A stretch of 7,675 bases of DNA, taken from the NCBI GenBank assembly GCA_026395105.1, contig JAPLZH010000047.1, forward strand, positions 1 through 7,675, in the 5' to 3' direction. Origin of the DNA: Candidatus Tayloriibacteriota bacterium (lineage in GTDB: Bacteria; Patescibacteriota; Minisyncoccia; Phycocordibacterales; PALSA-1337). Positions 1 to 5,314 of the stretch are shown here, in pieces. The stretch's first letter is position 1, and each line of letters opens with the position of its first letter. The translations under genes were made by a program, and so were the position numbers. The notes under the pieces are model-generated. The model had not been told where the DNA came from and made no database searches. It was given only the letters and a program-made list of their open reading frames with translations.

Positions 1-81
1 TCTGACTAAAAATTGTGCTAGAATAATGCATACGAAAGAGCCCTTAGGCAGTATTAAGTTGATAATGGTTTCGATAAACAT
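1..81 (-). CDS. Partial outward-reading ORF in the left element copy (N-terminus only)
   Basis: On the minus strand an ATG at 81-79 opens a reading frame of 27 codons that stays open to the window edge. The peptide starts MFIETIINLILPKGSF and is mostly hydrophobic; I do not recognise a family from so short a piece. The ATG is preceded by AAGGG about five bases upstream, one of the few Shine-Dalgarno-like sites in the window. The frame is closed by a stop shortly upstream, so the ATG is the natural start. Its position ~60 bp inside an apparent element terminus suggests a transposase start, but that is inference. The same frame recurs in the right copy. Confidence 0.4.
   Translation of the reverse strand, partial: MFIETIINLILPKGSFVCIILAQFLVR
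16..24 (+). promoter_or_regulatory. Extended -10 promoter motif for a possible antisense RNA (left copy)
   Basis: TGC followed by TAGAAT fits the extended -10 pattern TGnTATAAT with one mismatch. A -35 box would lie at or beyond the window edge, so it cannot be judged. The predicted start is near 31, just before the terminator-ended hairpin at 41-107. The direction is opposite to the element ORF. Confidence 0.4.
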
Positions 82-108
82 ATTATCCCTTATCCTAAGG
101 GTTTTTTC
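31..108 (+). ncRNA. Candidate ~78-nt antisense RNA over the start of the element ORF (left copy)
   Basis: Between the extended -10 motif at 16-24 and a T6 tract at 102-107 lies a nested stem structure. CCCTTAGG (41-48) pairs with CCTAAGGG (94-101), GATAAT (61-66) with ATTATC (82-87), and GTTT (68-71) with AAAC (76-79), with a CGAT loop. The transcript would be fully complementary to the ribosome-binding site, start codon and first codons of the outward ORF. That arrangement resembles the antisense RNAs known to limit transposition of IS10 (RNA-OUT) and IS200. The structure is visible in the sequence; transcription and function are inferred. Confidence 0.4.
41..107 (+). terminator. Intrinsic terminator-like hairpin with T6 tract (left copy)
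   Basis: The 8-bp stem CCCTTAGG/CCTAAGGG encloses two shorter nested stems and is followed at once by TTTTTT. It would end rightward transcription leaving the element, including the proposed antisense RNA. In the other direction the same fold occludes the start codon of the outward ORF. The long loop makes it less certain than a compact terminator. Confidence 0.5.
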
Positions 109-157
109 TATGTGGAGGGATTTTTAAGCGGACACTAGTGGAGTCGATACGCTTTTG

Positions 158-186
158 TTGACTAAAAACCCCCTTTCTGATAGGAT
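158..186 (+). promoter_or_regulatory. Sigma70-type promoter upstream of rpsZ operon
   Basis: TTGACT (158-163) and TAGGAT (181-186) are separated by exactly 17 bases, giving 5/6 matches in each box. The predicted start is near 193, leaving a leader of about 130 nt before rpsZ. It begins 17 bp inside the inner edge of the left element copy, so it is native DNA rather than part of the repeat. It would let the genes from rpsZ onward be transcribed independently of anything upstream. A weaker TATAAC at 223-228 has no matching -35. Confidence 0.6.
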
Positions 187-192
187 GTATCT

Positions 193-322
193 GTTCTATA
201 AAAATGTATTTTAGTGTGGATTTATAACATGAAATTGGAAGCGGTATCACGTTTATCCGAGGCTAATGCCAGAGAAGACTAGACCCGCTAACCGATTCTT
301 TTTGTTTATTAATAAGTCATTT
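193..322 (+). other. Leader region before rpsZ
   Basis: No gene is supported here. An in-frame ATG at 266 would extend S14 by 19 residues, but that extension is unlike the family and I treat it as untranslated. AGCGG (240-244) can pair with CCGCT (285-289) around a small GGC-TAAT-GCC hairpin (261-270), followed 7 bases later by TTCTTTTTG. This could be a weak attenuator or ribosomal-protein binding site, but the stem is only 5 bp. Confidence 0.25.
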
Positions 323-508
323 ATGGCAAAAACATCAGTAATCGCTAGGTCAAAAAAGAAGCCAAAGTTCGCGTCTAGAGTTGTCAGACGCTGTTTCCGC
401 TGCGGTCGAAAGCATGGATATATGAGAGACTTTGATATTTGCAGAATTTGCTTCCGCGAATATGCAAATGAGGGTGCTATACCAGGTATAAAGAAATCAT
501 CATGGTAA
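323..508 (+). CDS. rpsZ: 30S ribosomal protein S14, zinc-binding type (uS14)
   Basis: The 61-residue product is the short, zinc-binding form of S14, which sits in the head of the 30S subunit and contacts 16S rRNA. Four cysteines are spaced as two CxxC pairs: C24/C27 in CFRCGRKHGY and C40/C43 in CRICFRE, with the usual C-terminal end GIKKSSW. The start at 323 (MAKTSVIARSK) matches the family and its full length of 61; an upstream in-frame ATG at 266 is rejected. No Shine-Dalgarno sequence precedes it, only A/T-rich sequence ending CATTT. It is the first gene of the visible operon. In most spc operons rplE lies directly upstream, but here a promoter, a leader and the element copy occupy that place. 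Its stop codon overlaps the start of rpsH by 7 bases, implying coupled translation. Confidence 0.97.
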   Translation: MAKTSVIARSKKKPKFASRVVRRCFRCGRKHGYMRDFDICRICFREYANEGAIPGIKKSSW

Positions 509-894
509 CAGACTATATTGGAGATATTATAATCCGTATTAAAAACGGAAGTGTGGCAGGAAAAGAAATCATTTCATTTCCTCATTCTAAGCTAGGTTCA
601 TCCATAGCAGAAAGCCTTTTAAAGGCGGGCTATGTTAAATCTGTAGAAACTAAGGGCAAAACTATTGCAAAAACAGTAGAAGTGGGCCTTCTTTACACAG
701 ATGGATCACCACGTGTTCACGATGTGAAGCGCGTGTCTCACCTAGGAAGAAGAATTTATCAAAAGTCAAAAGACATTCGTTCATTTAAGAATGGATTCGG
801 AAATACATTTTACTCTACTCCAAAAGGAATCCTTAATGACCTAGAAGCTAAAAAGCTAAATGTCGGTGGCGAAGTATTATTTAAAATCTGGTAA
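502..894 (+). CDS. rpsH: 30S ribosomal protein S8 (uS8)
   Basis: S8 binds the central domain of 16S rRNA early in small-subunit assembly; in E. coli it also represses the spc operon translationally. The 130-residue length is normal for the family. The N-terminus (DYIGDIIIRIKNG, residues 4-16), the central RVSHLGRRIY (77-86) and the C-terminal signature STPKGILND (105-113) followed by GGEVLFKIW are all in place. The ATG lies inside the last codons of rpsZ, a 7-base overlap in a different frame, and rplF begins 10 bases after the stop. No separate promoter or Shine-Dalgarno is visible, so expression probably follows rpsZ. Confidence 0.97.
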   Translation: MVTDYIGDIIIRIKNGSVAGKEIISFPHSKLGSSIAESLLKAGYVKSVETKGKTIAKTVEVGLLYTDGSPRVHDVKRVSHLGRRIYQKSKDIRSFKNGFGNTFYSTPKGILNDLEAKKLNVGGEVLFKIW

Positions 895-904
895 TTTCAC
901 TATT

Positions 905-1438
905 ATGTCTAGAATTGCAAAAAAACCAATCATAATTCCAGAAAAAACTCAGGTCTCTGTAGCCGGCGGTGTAGTCACCGTTAAGGGGCCTCTAGGAGAA
1001 CTAAATAGGGGATATAAACCAGTTATAGAAATAAAGGTAGAGAATAATGAAATCTTTCTAATTCCAAAAGACGAAAGTATAGAAACTTCCGCTCTTTGGG
1101 GTACTTACGCATCACACATTAAGAATATGCTCGCGGGCGTAAGTAAGGCTTATGAAAAGCGTCTTATCGTCGAAGGAATAGGTTTTAAATATGACGTTAA
1201 GCCAAAAGAAATGATTTTTAACCTAGGTTTTTCTCATCAGATTAAACTCGAAATTCCTGCAGGTCTTAAAATCACATCAGATAAGACTGCAATGATCATT
1301 TCAGGAATCGACAAAGACTCAGTCGGAGCCTTTGCCTCTAAAATTCGTTCTCTAAAGAAGCCAGAACCTTATAAAGGCAAAGGAATTCATTATGAAGGCG
1401 AAGTTATAAGAAGAAAGCAAGGAAAGAAGGCAGCATAA
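905..1438 (+). CDS. rplF: 50S ribosomal protein L6 (uL6)
   Basis: L6 binds 23S rRNA near the sarcin-ricin loop and supports factor binding. The chosen start gives 177 residues beginning MSRIAKKPIIIP, as in bacterial L6. An in-frame ATG at 860 would lie inside rpsH and add 15 non-family residues, so it is rejected. Two tandem L6 folds cover about residues 10-82 and 90-170. The C-terminal signature is clear at PEPYKGKGIHYEGEVIRR (153-170), followed by a basic tail KQGKKAA. The gap to rpsH is 10 bases and to rplR also 10; both are A/T-rich without a Shine-Dalgarno. Confidence 0.97.
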   Translation: MSRIAKKPIIIPEKTQVSVAGGVVTVKGPLGELNRGYKPVIEIKVENNEIFLIPKDESIETSALWGTYASHIKNMLAGVSKAYEKRLIVEGIGFKYDVKPKEMIFNLGFSHQIKLEIPAGLKITSDKTAMIISGIDKDSVGAFASKIRSLKKPEPYKGKGIHYEGEVIRRKQGKKAA

Positions 1439-1448
1439 TCATAAATAT

Positions 1449-1796
1449 ATGTCACGAACTATTAATTTCACATCGATGGAGCGCCGAGAGAGGAAGATCA
1501 GAGCAAAACTCTCTGGTACTAAAGACGCACCTCGCCTTACTGTCTTTAAGTCAAATAAATTCATCTACGCGCAGATTATAAATGATGATGAAGGAAAAAC
1601 ATTAGCGGCTTCCTCTTCAGTCGGAATGAAGGCAAAGAGCAAAGTAGAACAGGCTAAAGAAGTAGGAACAAATATAGCAAAGAAAGCCTTAGAGGCTGGC
1701 ATTACTAAGGTAGTATTCGACAGAAGCGGATATCTTTATGCTGGAAAGATAAAGACATTAGCCGATGCTGCTCGTGAAGCAGGACTTAAGTTTTAA
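1449..1796 (+). CDS. rplR: 50S ribosomal protein L18 (uL18)
   Basis: L18 is part of the central protuberance, where it binds 5S rRNA with L5 and L25. At 115 residues it has normal length. The basic N-terminus RRERKIRAKLSGT (12-24), the rRNA-binding strand RLTVFKSNKFIYAQII (29-44) and the C-terminal VVFDRSGYLYAGKIKTLADA region are typical. A second ATG at 1476 (MERRERKI) is a possible start giving 106 residues; I keep 1449 because it fits the tight operon spacing and the A/T-rich ATAAATAT context shared by other starts here. rpsE follows after 5 bases. Confidence 0.95.
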   Translation: MSRTINFTSMERRERKIRAKLSGTKDAPRLTVFKSNKFIYAQIINDDEGKTLAASSSVGMKAKSKVEQAKEVGTNIAKKALEAGITKVVFDRSGYLYAGKIKTLADAAREAGLKF

Positions 1797-1801
1797 TAAT
1801 T

Positions 1802-2548
1802 ATGACTACAGAAGATAATAAAAAAATAGCAGGAATACCGGTGCAGGCATCGGTTAATCCAGTAGCCTCACAGGCTCCTACAAACGCTCCAAAAGCTCCA
1901 GATACTAGACCTCCATTCGCAGGTGGAAGAGGAGGAAATACTGGTTACCGTGGTGGAGGAGGAAGCTCAGGTCCTAGAAGAGGTGGGCCTCGCCGTGGAG
2001 AACGCCGTGATTCTAAGGAGAGAATAAAACCAGAATTCGACACTAAAGTTATCCTTATGAGACGTGTTACTCGCGTTACTAAAGGAGGACGCCGAATGAG
2101 CTTCTCAGTAACTGTAGTTTCTGGAGACAGGAAAGGTAGGGTCGGAGTAGGATTAGGAAAGTCTATCGACACTACACTAGCTATCGACAAGGCTACTCGT
2201 GATGCGAAGAAGAATATGATTAGAGTAAATCACACTGTAGGAATGTCTATTCCTCATGATGTTTACGCTAAGTATTCTAGCGCTCGTGTTATGATTATGC
2301 CGGCAAAAGGACGCGGTCTTATAGCAGGTTCTGCTGTTCGTAACGTTCTAGAGCTCGCTGGTCTTAAAGATATAAACGCTAAGATCATGTCAGGAAGTAA
2401 GAATAAAATAAACATTGCTCGTGTAGCTGTTAAAGCATTAGCAATGCTTCCTAAGATGACTAAGCTCGAGGCAAAGCTAGATACAAAGCCAGCCACCCCG
2501 ACGACTTCGAATACTCCAAACGCTCCAACTAAGATAGAAAATAAGTAA
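1802..2548 (+). CDS. rpsE: 30S ribosomal protein S5 (uS5) with long disordered N- and C-termini
   Basis: S5 lies at the mRNA entry side of the 30S subunit and affects decoding accuracy. The S5 core spans about residues 80-222: the double-stranded RNA-binding part with RVTRVTKGGRRMSFSV (88-103) and GDRKGRVGVGLGK (108-120), and the C-terminal domain with MPAKGRGLIAGSAVRNVLELAG. The protein is 248 residues against about 165 in E. coli. The extra length is an 80-residue leader, Pro/Ala-rich first and then Gly/Arg-rich (GGRGGNTGYRGGGGSSGPRR, 41-60), plus a 25-residue Thr/Pro/Asn tail. The leader looks like an RGG-type RNA-binding tail; that reading is inference. rplO begins 5 bases after the stop, with no rpmD between. 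Confidence 0.96.
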   Translation: MTTEDNKKIAGIPVQASVNPVASQAPTNAPKAPDTRPPFAGGRGGNTGYRGGGGSSGPRRGGPRRGERRDSKERIKPEFDTKVILMRRVTRVTKGGRRMSFSVTVVSGDRKGRVGVGLGKSIDTTLAIDKATRDAKKNMIRVNHTVGMSIPHDVYAKYSSARVMIMPAKGRGLIAGSAVRNVLELAGLKDINAKIMSGSKNKINIARVAVKALAMLPKMTKLEAKLDTKPATPTTSNTPNAPTKIENK

Positions 2549-2553
2549 AATAT

Positions 2554-3180
2554 ATGCAGACACATAATTTAATTCCAAGAACAAAAAATAGAAAGACCAT
2601 GCTCGTAGGCCGTGGCGGAAAGAGAGGTAAGACCTCAGGACGCGGTACTAAGGGTCAGAATGCTCGATCTGGTCATAAGAAATATCCTGAAATCAGAGAT
2701 ATGATTAAGAAGCTTCCTAAGCTTCGCGGATATGCATTTAATTCTTTTGCACAAAAGCCTGCTATCGTAAATCTAGGCGCTATCGAAGGAGCATTTAAGG
2801 CTGGCGAAAAAGTTACTCCAGCTACTTTAATAGAAAAGAATTTAGTTAAGTTGATAGAGAGTAAAACTCCTGCTGTTAAGATTCTTTCACAGGGTGATAT
2901 TACAAAGAAACTTTCATTCGAAGGTCTATCATTTTCAGCTGGTGCAAAGGAAAAGATCGAAAAGGCTGGAGGAAGTATAGTCGCTAAAATCGTTCTATCT
3001 GTCGAAAGAGCAGAGAAGAAGGCTGTAGCAAAGGCTACAAAGAAAGCAGTAAAGAAGGCATCAAAGCCAGCGAAGGCGGCGAAAGTAGAAAAAACAGAAG
3101 CTCCAAAGGCTGAGAAGTCTGCTGAAAAGAAAGCTGAAAAGAAAGAAAAGGCACCAAAAGCAGAGAAGAAGACAAAGTAA
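2554..3180 (+). CDS. rplO: 50S ribosomal protein L15 (uL15) with Lys/Ala-rich tail
   Basis: L15 is a late-assembling large-subunit protein that threads a long basic arm into 23S rRNA. The N-terminal arm is clear: VGRGGKRGKTSGRGTKGQNA (18-37) then RSGHK. A globular part follows to about residue 150, ending GGSIVAKIVLSVE. Bacterial L15 is usually near 145-150 residues. Here another ~58 residues (151-208) form a Lys/Ala/Glu-rich, repetitive tail with recurrent KKAEKK and APKAEK units, likely disordered or helical and strongly basic. The gene sits between rpsE and secY as usual, without an L30 gene before it. Confidence 0.95.
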   Translation: MQTHNLIPRTKNRKTMLVGRGGKRGKTSGRGTKGQNARSGHKKYPEIRDMIKKLPKLRGYAFNSFAQKPAIVNLGAIEGAFKAGEKVTPATLIEKNLVKLIESKTPAVKILSQGDITKKLSFEGLSFSAGAKEKIEKAGGSIVAKIVLSVERAEKKAVAKATKKAVKKASKPAKAAKVEKTEAPKAEKSAEKKAEKKEKAPKAEKKTK

Positions 3181-3201
3181 ATAATTTAATTTATTTGTTT
3201 T

Positions 3202-4473
3202 ATGAATAATCTATTCCAAAGGCTGGGACATGCACTTAAAGATAAGACTATACTAAGACGTATGCTTTATACTGTCGCGGGTTTAGTGCTTTTCAGATTA
3301 CTCGCTGCAATACCCATTCCGGGAGTAGACACTTCCGCATTAAGTAACATGCTTTCTGGGAACCAGTTTCTAGGATTTTTGAACATTTTCTCAGGAGGAG
3401 GACTTTCTACTGTGTCTATCGTAATGTTAGGAGTAGGTCCATACATCACCGCTTCTATCATATTACAGCTTTTGACAATGATGATTCCTTCTCTAAAGGA
3501 AATGTATAAAGAAGACGGAGAGGCAGGAAAGGCAAAGTTATCTCAGTATTCTAGAATCCTTTCAATCCCTCTTTCTTTCGTGCAGGCATTTGGATTTATT
3601 AAACTTCTTCAGTCGCAGCAGGTTCTACCTGCGCTCGGTGGCATGGACATGCTTACAAATGTCATAGTGATTATGGCAGGTTCACTTCTACTTATGTGGA
3701 TCGGTGAGCTTATTACTGAATACGGTATTGGGAACGGAGTATCTCTCATCATCTTTGCCGGTATAGTAGCTGTTATTCCTTCTAAGATAGGGCAAATATC
3801 TACGCTTTATGATCCTTCACAGATTCCGCTTTATATAGGATTTTTAGTTGTAGCATTCCTCATTATAGCTGGAGTGGTTATGGTAAATGAAGCTGAAAGA
3901 TCGATGCCTGTTACTTATGCTAGACAGGTGAGAGGAGGAAAGACATATGGTGGCGTTTCTACATATATTCCACTCCGCCTTGCTCAGGCGGGAGTTATGC
4001 CTATCATCTTTGCACTTTCTATCCTTCTATTTCCTCAGATGATTTTACAGTTCATGTCAAAGAGTGCGAATGCCACTGTGGCGAATATAGGTACCACAGG
4101 TTTTTCAATATTCAATGACCAGTTAGTCTACGCCATTCTATACTTCGTCTTCGTCTTCTTATTTACTTATTTCTACACAGCAGTTACTTTTGATCCGAAG
4201 CAGATGGCTGAGAATTTACAGAAGAACGGTGCTTTCTTATCAGGTATTCGCCCTGGGGAGCAGACTACTTTATTCATAGAGAAAGTCATGACTAGAATCA
4301 CTTTAGTCGGTGCACTATTCCTCGGTATCGTAGCCATTTTGCCTCTAACTTTACAGGCTTTTACAGGTGATCGTTCACTTACTATAGGTGGTACGGCATT
4401 ACTTATCGTCGTGTCTGTGGTTATAGACCTCGTGAAGAGAATCGATGCGCAGGTTTCGATGAGGGAATACTAG
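3202..4473 (+). CDS. secY: Protein translocase subunit SecY
   Basis: SecY is the channel of the general secretion and membrane-insertion translocon, working with SecE/SecG and SecA or the ribosome in the cytoplasmic membrane. The 423-residue length is typical. I see ten hydrophobic segments near residues 21-40, 70-92, 117-137, 150-170, 178-196, 208-230, 263-285, 306-328, 363-383 and 394-412. Conserved stretches include IPIPGVD (37-43), GVGPYITASIILQLL (77-91), EYGIGNGVSLIIFAGI (173-188), the basic cytoplasmic loop ARQVRGGKTYGG (240-251) and FDPKQMAENLQKNGAFLSGI (330-349). The 21-base gap after rplO has no Shine-Dalgarno. The gene closes the ribosomal-protein run and is followed by a hairpin-rich gap rather than directly by adk. 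Confidence 0.98.
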   Translation: MNNLFQRLGHALKDKTILRRMLYTVAGLVLFRLLAAIPIPGVDTSALSNMLSGNQFLGFLNIFSGGGLSTVSIVMLGVGPYITASIILQLLTMMIPSLKEMYKEDGEAGKAKLSQYSRILSIPLSFVQAFGFIKLLQSQQVLPALGGMDMLTNVIVIMAGSLLLMWIGELITEYGIGNGVSLIIFAGIVAVIPSKIGQISTLYDPSQIPLYIGFLVVAFLIIAGVVMVNEAERSMPVTYARQVRGGKTYGGVSTYIPLRLAQAGVMPIIFALSILLFPQMILQFMSKSANATVANIGTTGFSIFNDQLVYAILYFVFVFLFTYFYTAVTFDPKQMAENLQKNGAFLSGIRPGEQTTLFIEKVMTRITLVGALFLGIVAILPLTLQAFTGDRSLTIGGTALLIVVSVVIDLVKRIDAQVSMREY

Positions 4474-4505
4474 AGAGCAAAAAGAGAGTAATAGGAGAGC
4501 AAAAA
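4473..4505 (+). repeat. 11-bp direct repeat after secY
   Basis: GAGAGCAAAAA occurs at 4473-4483, overlapping the last base of the secY stop codon, and again at 4495-4505. The copies start 22 bases apart, and a T-rich AGCTTTTTT follows. Two copies are too few to define an array, and no function is evident. Confidence 0.4.
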
Positions 4506-4533
4506 ATAATAGAGCTTTTTTAGGGGTACGCAT

Positions 4534-4552
4534 AAAACTCTGCTGAGTTTTT
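4534..4552 (+). terminator. Hairpin after secY, possible operon terminator
   Basis: AAAACTC (4534-4540) pairs with GAGTTTT (4545-4551) around a TGCT loop, and the T run extends one base beyond the stem. The stem has only two G/C pairs, so termination would be weak. It lies 60 bases beyond the secY stop, where an end to the ribosomal operon is expected. Confidence 0.35.
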
Positions 4553-4560
4553 GCTCACCT

Positions 4561-4605
4561 ATCGCCTACTCGCTTTGCTCATATCGGCGATTCCGCTACC
4601 GCGGA
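4561..4605. repeat. Palindromic intergenic elements
   Basis: ATCGCC (4561-4566) can pair with GGCGAT (4586-4591), and directly after it TCCGC (4592-4596) pairs with GCGGA (4601-4605) around TACC. This G/C-rich block stands out from its A/T-rich surroundings and resembles the REP-like palindromic elements found between genes in many bacteria. Whether it is repeated elsewhere in the genome cannot be seen here. Confidence 0.4.
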
Positions 4606-4609
4606 CCGT

Positions 4610-4637
4610 ATAAAAAGTGCAGCAGTGCACTTTTTAT
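4610..4637. terminator. Strong bidirectional terminator-like hairpin
   Basis: ATAAAAAGTGC (4610-4620) pairs perfectly with GCACTTTTTAT (4627-4637), and the inner A/T pair makes 12 bp around a GCAG loop. The GTGCA/TGCAC core has an A5 run on one side and a T5 run on the other, so it could stop transcription in either direction. It separates the ribosomal operon from the ORF6N gene. Its right arm overlaps a second possible stem (4632-4661). Confidence 0.6.
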
Positions 4638-4661
4638 CTCGGCGCCGTACTCGAGATAAAA
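4632..4661. other. Alternative hairpin overlapping the terminator
   Basis: TTTTATCTCG (4632-4641) can pair with CGAGATAAAA (4652-4661), 10 bp around a 10-base loop. It shares TTTTAT with the right arm of the hairpin at 4610-4637, so both cannot form in one transcript. The arrangement has the shape of a terminator/antiterminator pair, but no ligand domain or leader peptide is visible. Confidence 0.35.
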
Positions 4662-4663
4662 TT

Positions 4664-4698
4664 TTGATAAAGTTTTTGTAAAAAAGTCTATAGACTTT
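4664..4698 (+). promoter_or_regulatory. Possible promoter with 16-bp palindromic operator upstream of ORF6N gene
   Basis: AAAGTCTATAGACTTT at 4683-4698 is a perfect 16-bp palindrome ending 51 bases before the ORF6N start codon. TTGATA (4664-4669) and TATAGA (4689-4694) could be -35 and -10 boxes with a long 19-base spacer, which would put the palindrome over the -10. Such a site is a plausible operator, possibly for the neighbouring DNA-binding protein. The promoter boxes are weak; the palindrome itself is unambiguous. Confidence 0.35.
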
Positions 4699-4749
4699 CA
4701 TATAGATTTTTATTAGCATAGTCATAATTATTAATAAATTATTATAAAT

Positions 4750-5265
4750 ATGGATAAAATCAAAGATATTATTCCAGAAGAGAGAATAATCAGTAGAATT
4801 TTGTTAATTCGAGGTAAGAAAGTTATGTTGGATTACGATTTGGCGGAGCTGTATGAAGTTTTAACGAAAAACTTAAATAAAGCCGTTAAGAGAAATAAAA
4901 AAAGATTTCCAAGGGACTTTATGTTTCAGCTGTCGAAGGAAGAGTGTAAAAATTTGAAGTTCCAATTTGGAACCTCAAGTTGGGGCGGTCGTCGTACTTT
5001 ACCTTTTGTCTTTACCGAGGCAGGTGTAGCCATGTTATCTAGTGTCTTAAATAGTGAAAAGGCAATAAGAGTAAATATTCAGATAATCAGGACATTTACA
5101 AAGCTTCGAGAAATTCTGTCTACAAATAAGGAGTTAAGAGAATATATTGAAGATCTAGAAAAGAAATACGATAAAAATATCACTGAAATATTTGAGGTTT
5201 TAAAGTTTTTATTAGACGAAGAACAAAAGCCGAAAAATGTAATAGGATTCAGTCTAAAGGCATAA
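4750..5265 (+). CDS. ORF6N-domain DNA-binding protein
   Basis: The 171-residue product looks like the ORF6N family, phage- and plasmid-linked DNA-binding proteins that also occur widely in bacterial genomes. The ORF6N domain covers about residues 12-105 with RGKKVMLDYDLAELYEV (21-37), the RNKKRFPRDFMFQLSKEE block (48-65), the signature TSSWGGRR (75-82) and FTEAGVAMLSSVLNSEKAI (88-106). A helical, probably coiled segment follows (NIQIIRTFTKLREIL, then ELREYIEDLEKKYDK, to about 157). It lies between secY and adk, which are neighbours in many bacteria, so it looks like an insertion into a conserved cluster. It has its own upstream terminator-like hairpin and palindrome, suggesting separate control. 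The biological role in bacterial chromosomes is not established; DNA binding is inferred from the family. Confidence 0.88.
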   Translation: MDKIKDIIPEERIISRILLIRGKKVMLDYDLAELYEVLTKNLNKAVKRNKKRFPRDFMFQLSKEECKNLKFQFGTSSWGGRRTLPFVFTEAGVAMLSSVLNSEKAIRVNIQIIRTFTKLREILSTNKELREYIEDLEKKYDKNITEIFEVLKFLLDEEQKPKNVIGFSLKA

Positions 5266-5301
5266 TTTCACCACGAAAGATGCCAAATTCCTCTTTTTTG
5301 C

Positions 5302-5307
5302 TATACT
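5302..5307 (+). promoter_or_regulatory. -10 box immediately before adk (possible leaderless start)
   Basis: TATACT lies 7 bases before the adk ATG at 5315, so transcription would begin at or within a base or two of the start codon. That would make a leaderless mRNA and would fit the missing Shine-Dalgarno. No convincing -35 box is present 16-18 bases upstream. Confidence 0.35.
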
Positions 5308-5314
5308 AACGGTA

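Larger units (their letters stand above)
4..140. repeat. Left copy of perfect 137-bp inverted repeat (probable mobile-element end)
   Basis: This stretch is identical, base for base, to the reverse complement of 7539-7675. The match stops abruptly at the inner edge, after the 8-bp palindrome CACTAGTG, where the two flanks become unrelated. Read from the inner edge outwards the repeat begins CACTAGTGTCCGCTTAAAAA, which looks like an insertion-sequence terminus, and it leads into an outward-reading ORF. The repeat runs to within three bases of the window edge, so the full element is not visible. An insertion-sequence end is inferred; the other end, the transposase motifs and the target duplications are all outside the window. 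An inverted non-mobile repeat or a chimeric assembly are alternatives. Confidence 0.9.

Noticed and set aside
266..322. In-frame ATG at 266 that would extend S14 by 19 residues
   Set aside because: The extension (MPEKTRPANRFF...) does not resemble S14, and the start at 323 gives the exact 61-residue family length.
860..904. In-frame ATG at 860 as start of L6
   Set aside because: It lies inside rpsH in another frame and adds non-family residues; MSRIAKKPI at 905 is the standard L6 start.
1945..2565. Two minus-strand open frames opposite rpsE
   Set aside because: They lie antisense to a clear S5 gene, have low-complexity or family-less translations, and follow from the codon composition of rpsE.
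3267..3461. Minus-strand open frame opposite the start of secY
   Set aside because: Antisense shadow of a strongly conserved SecY region with no recognisable product.
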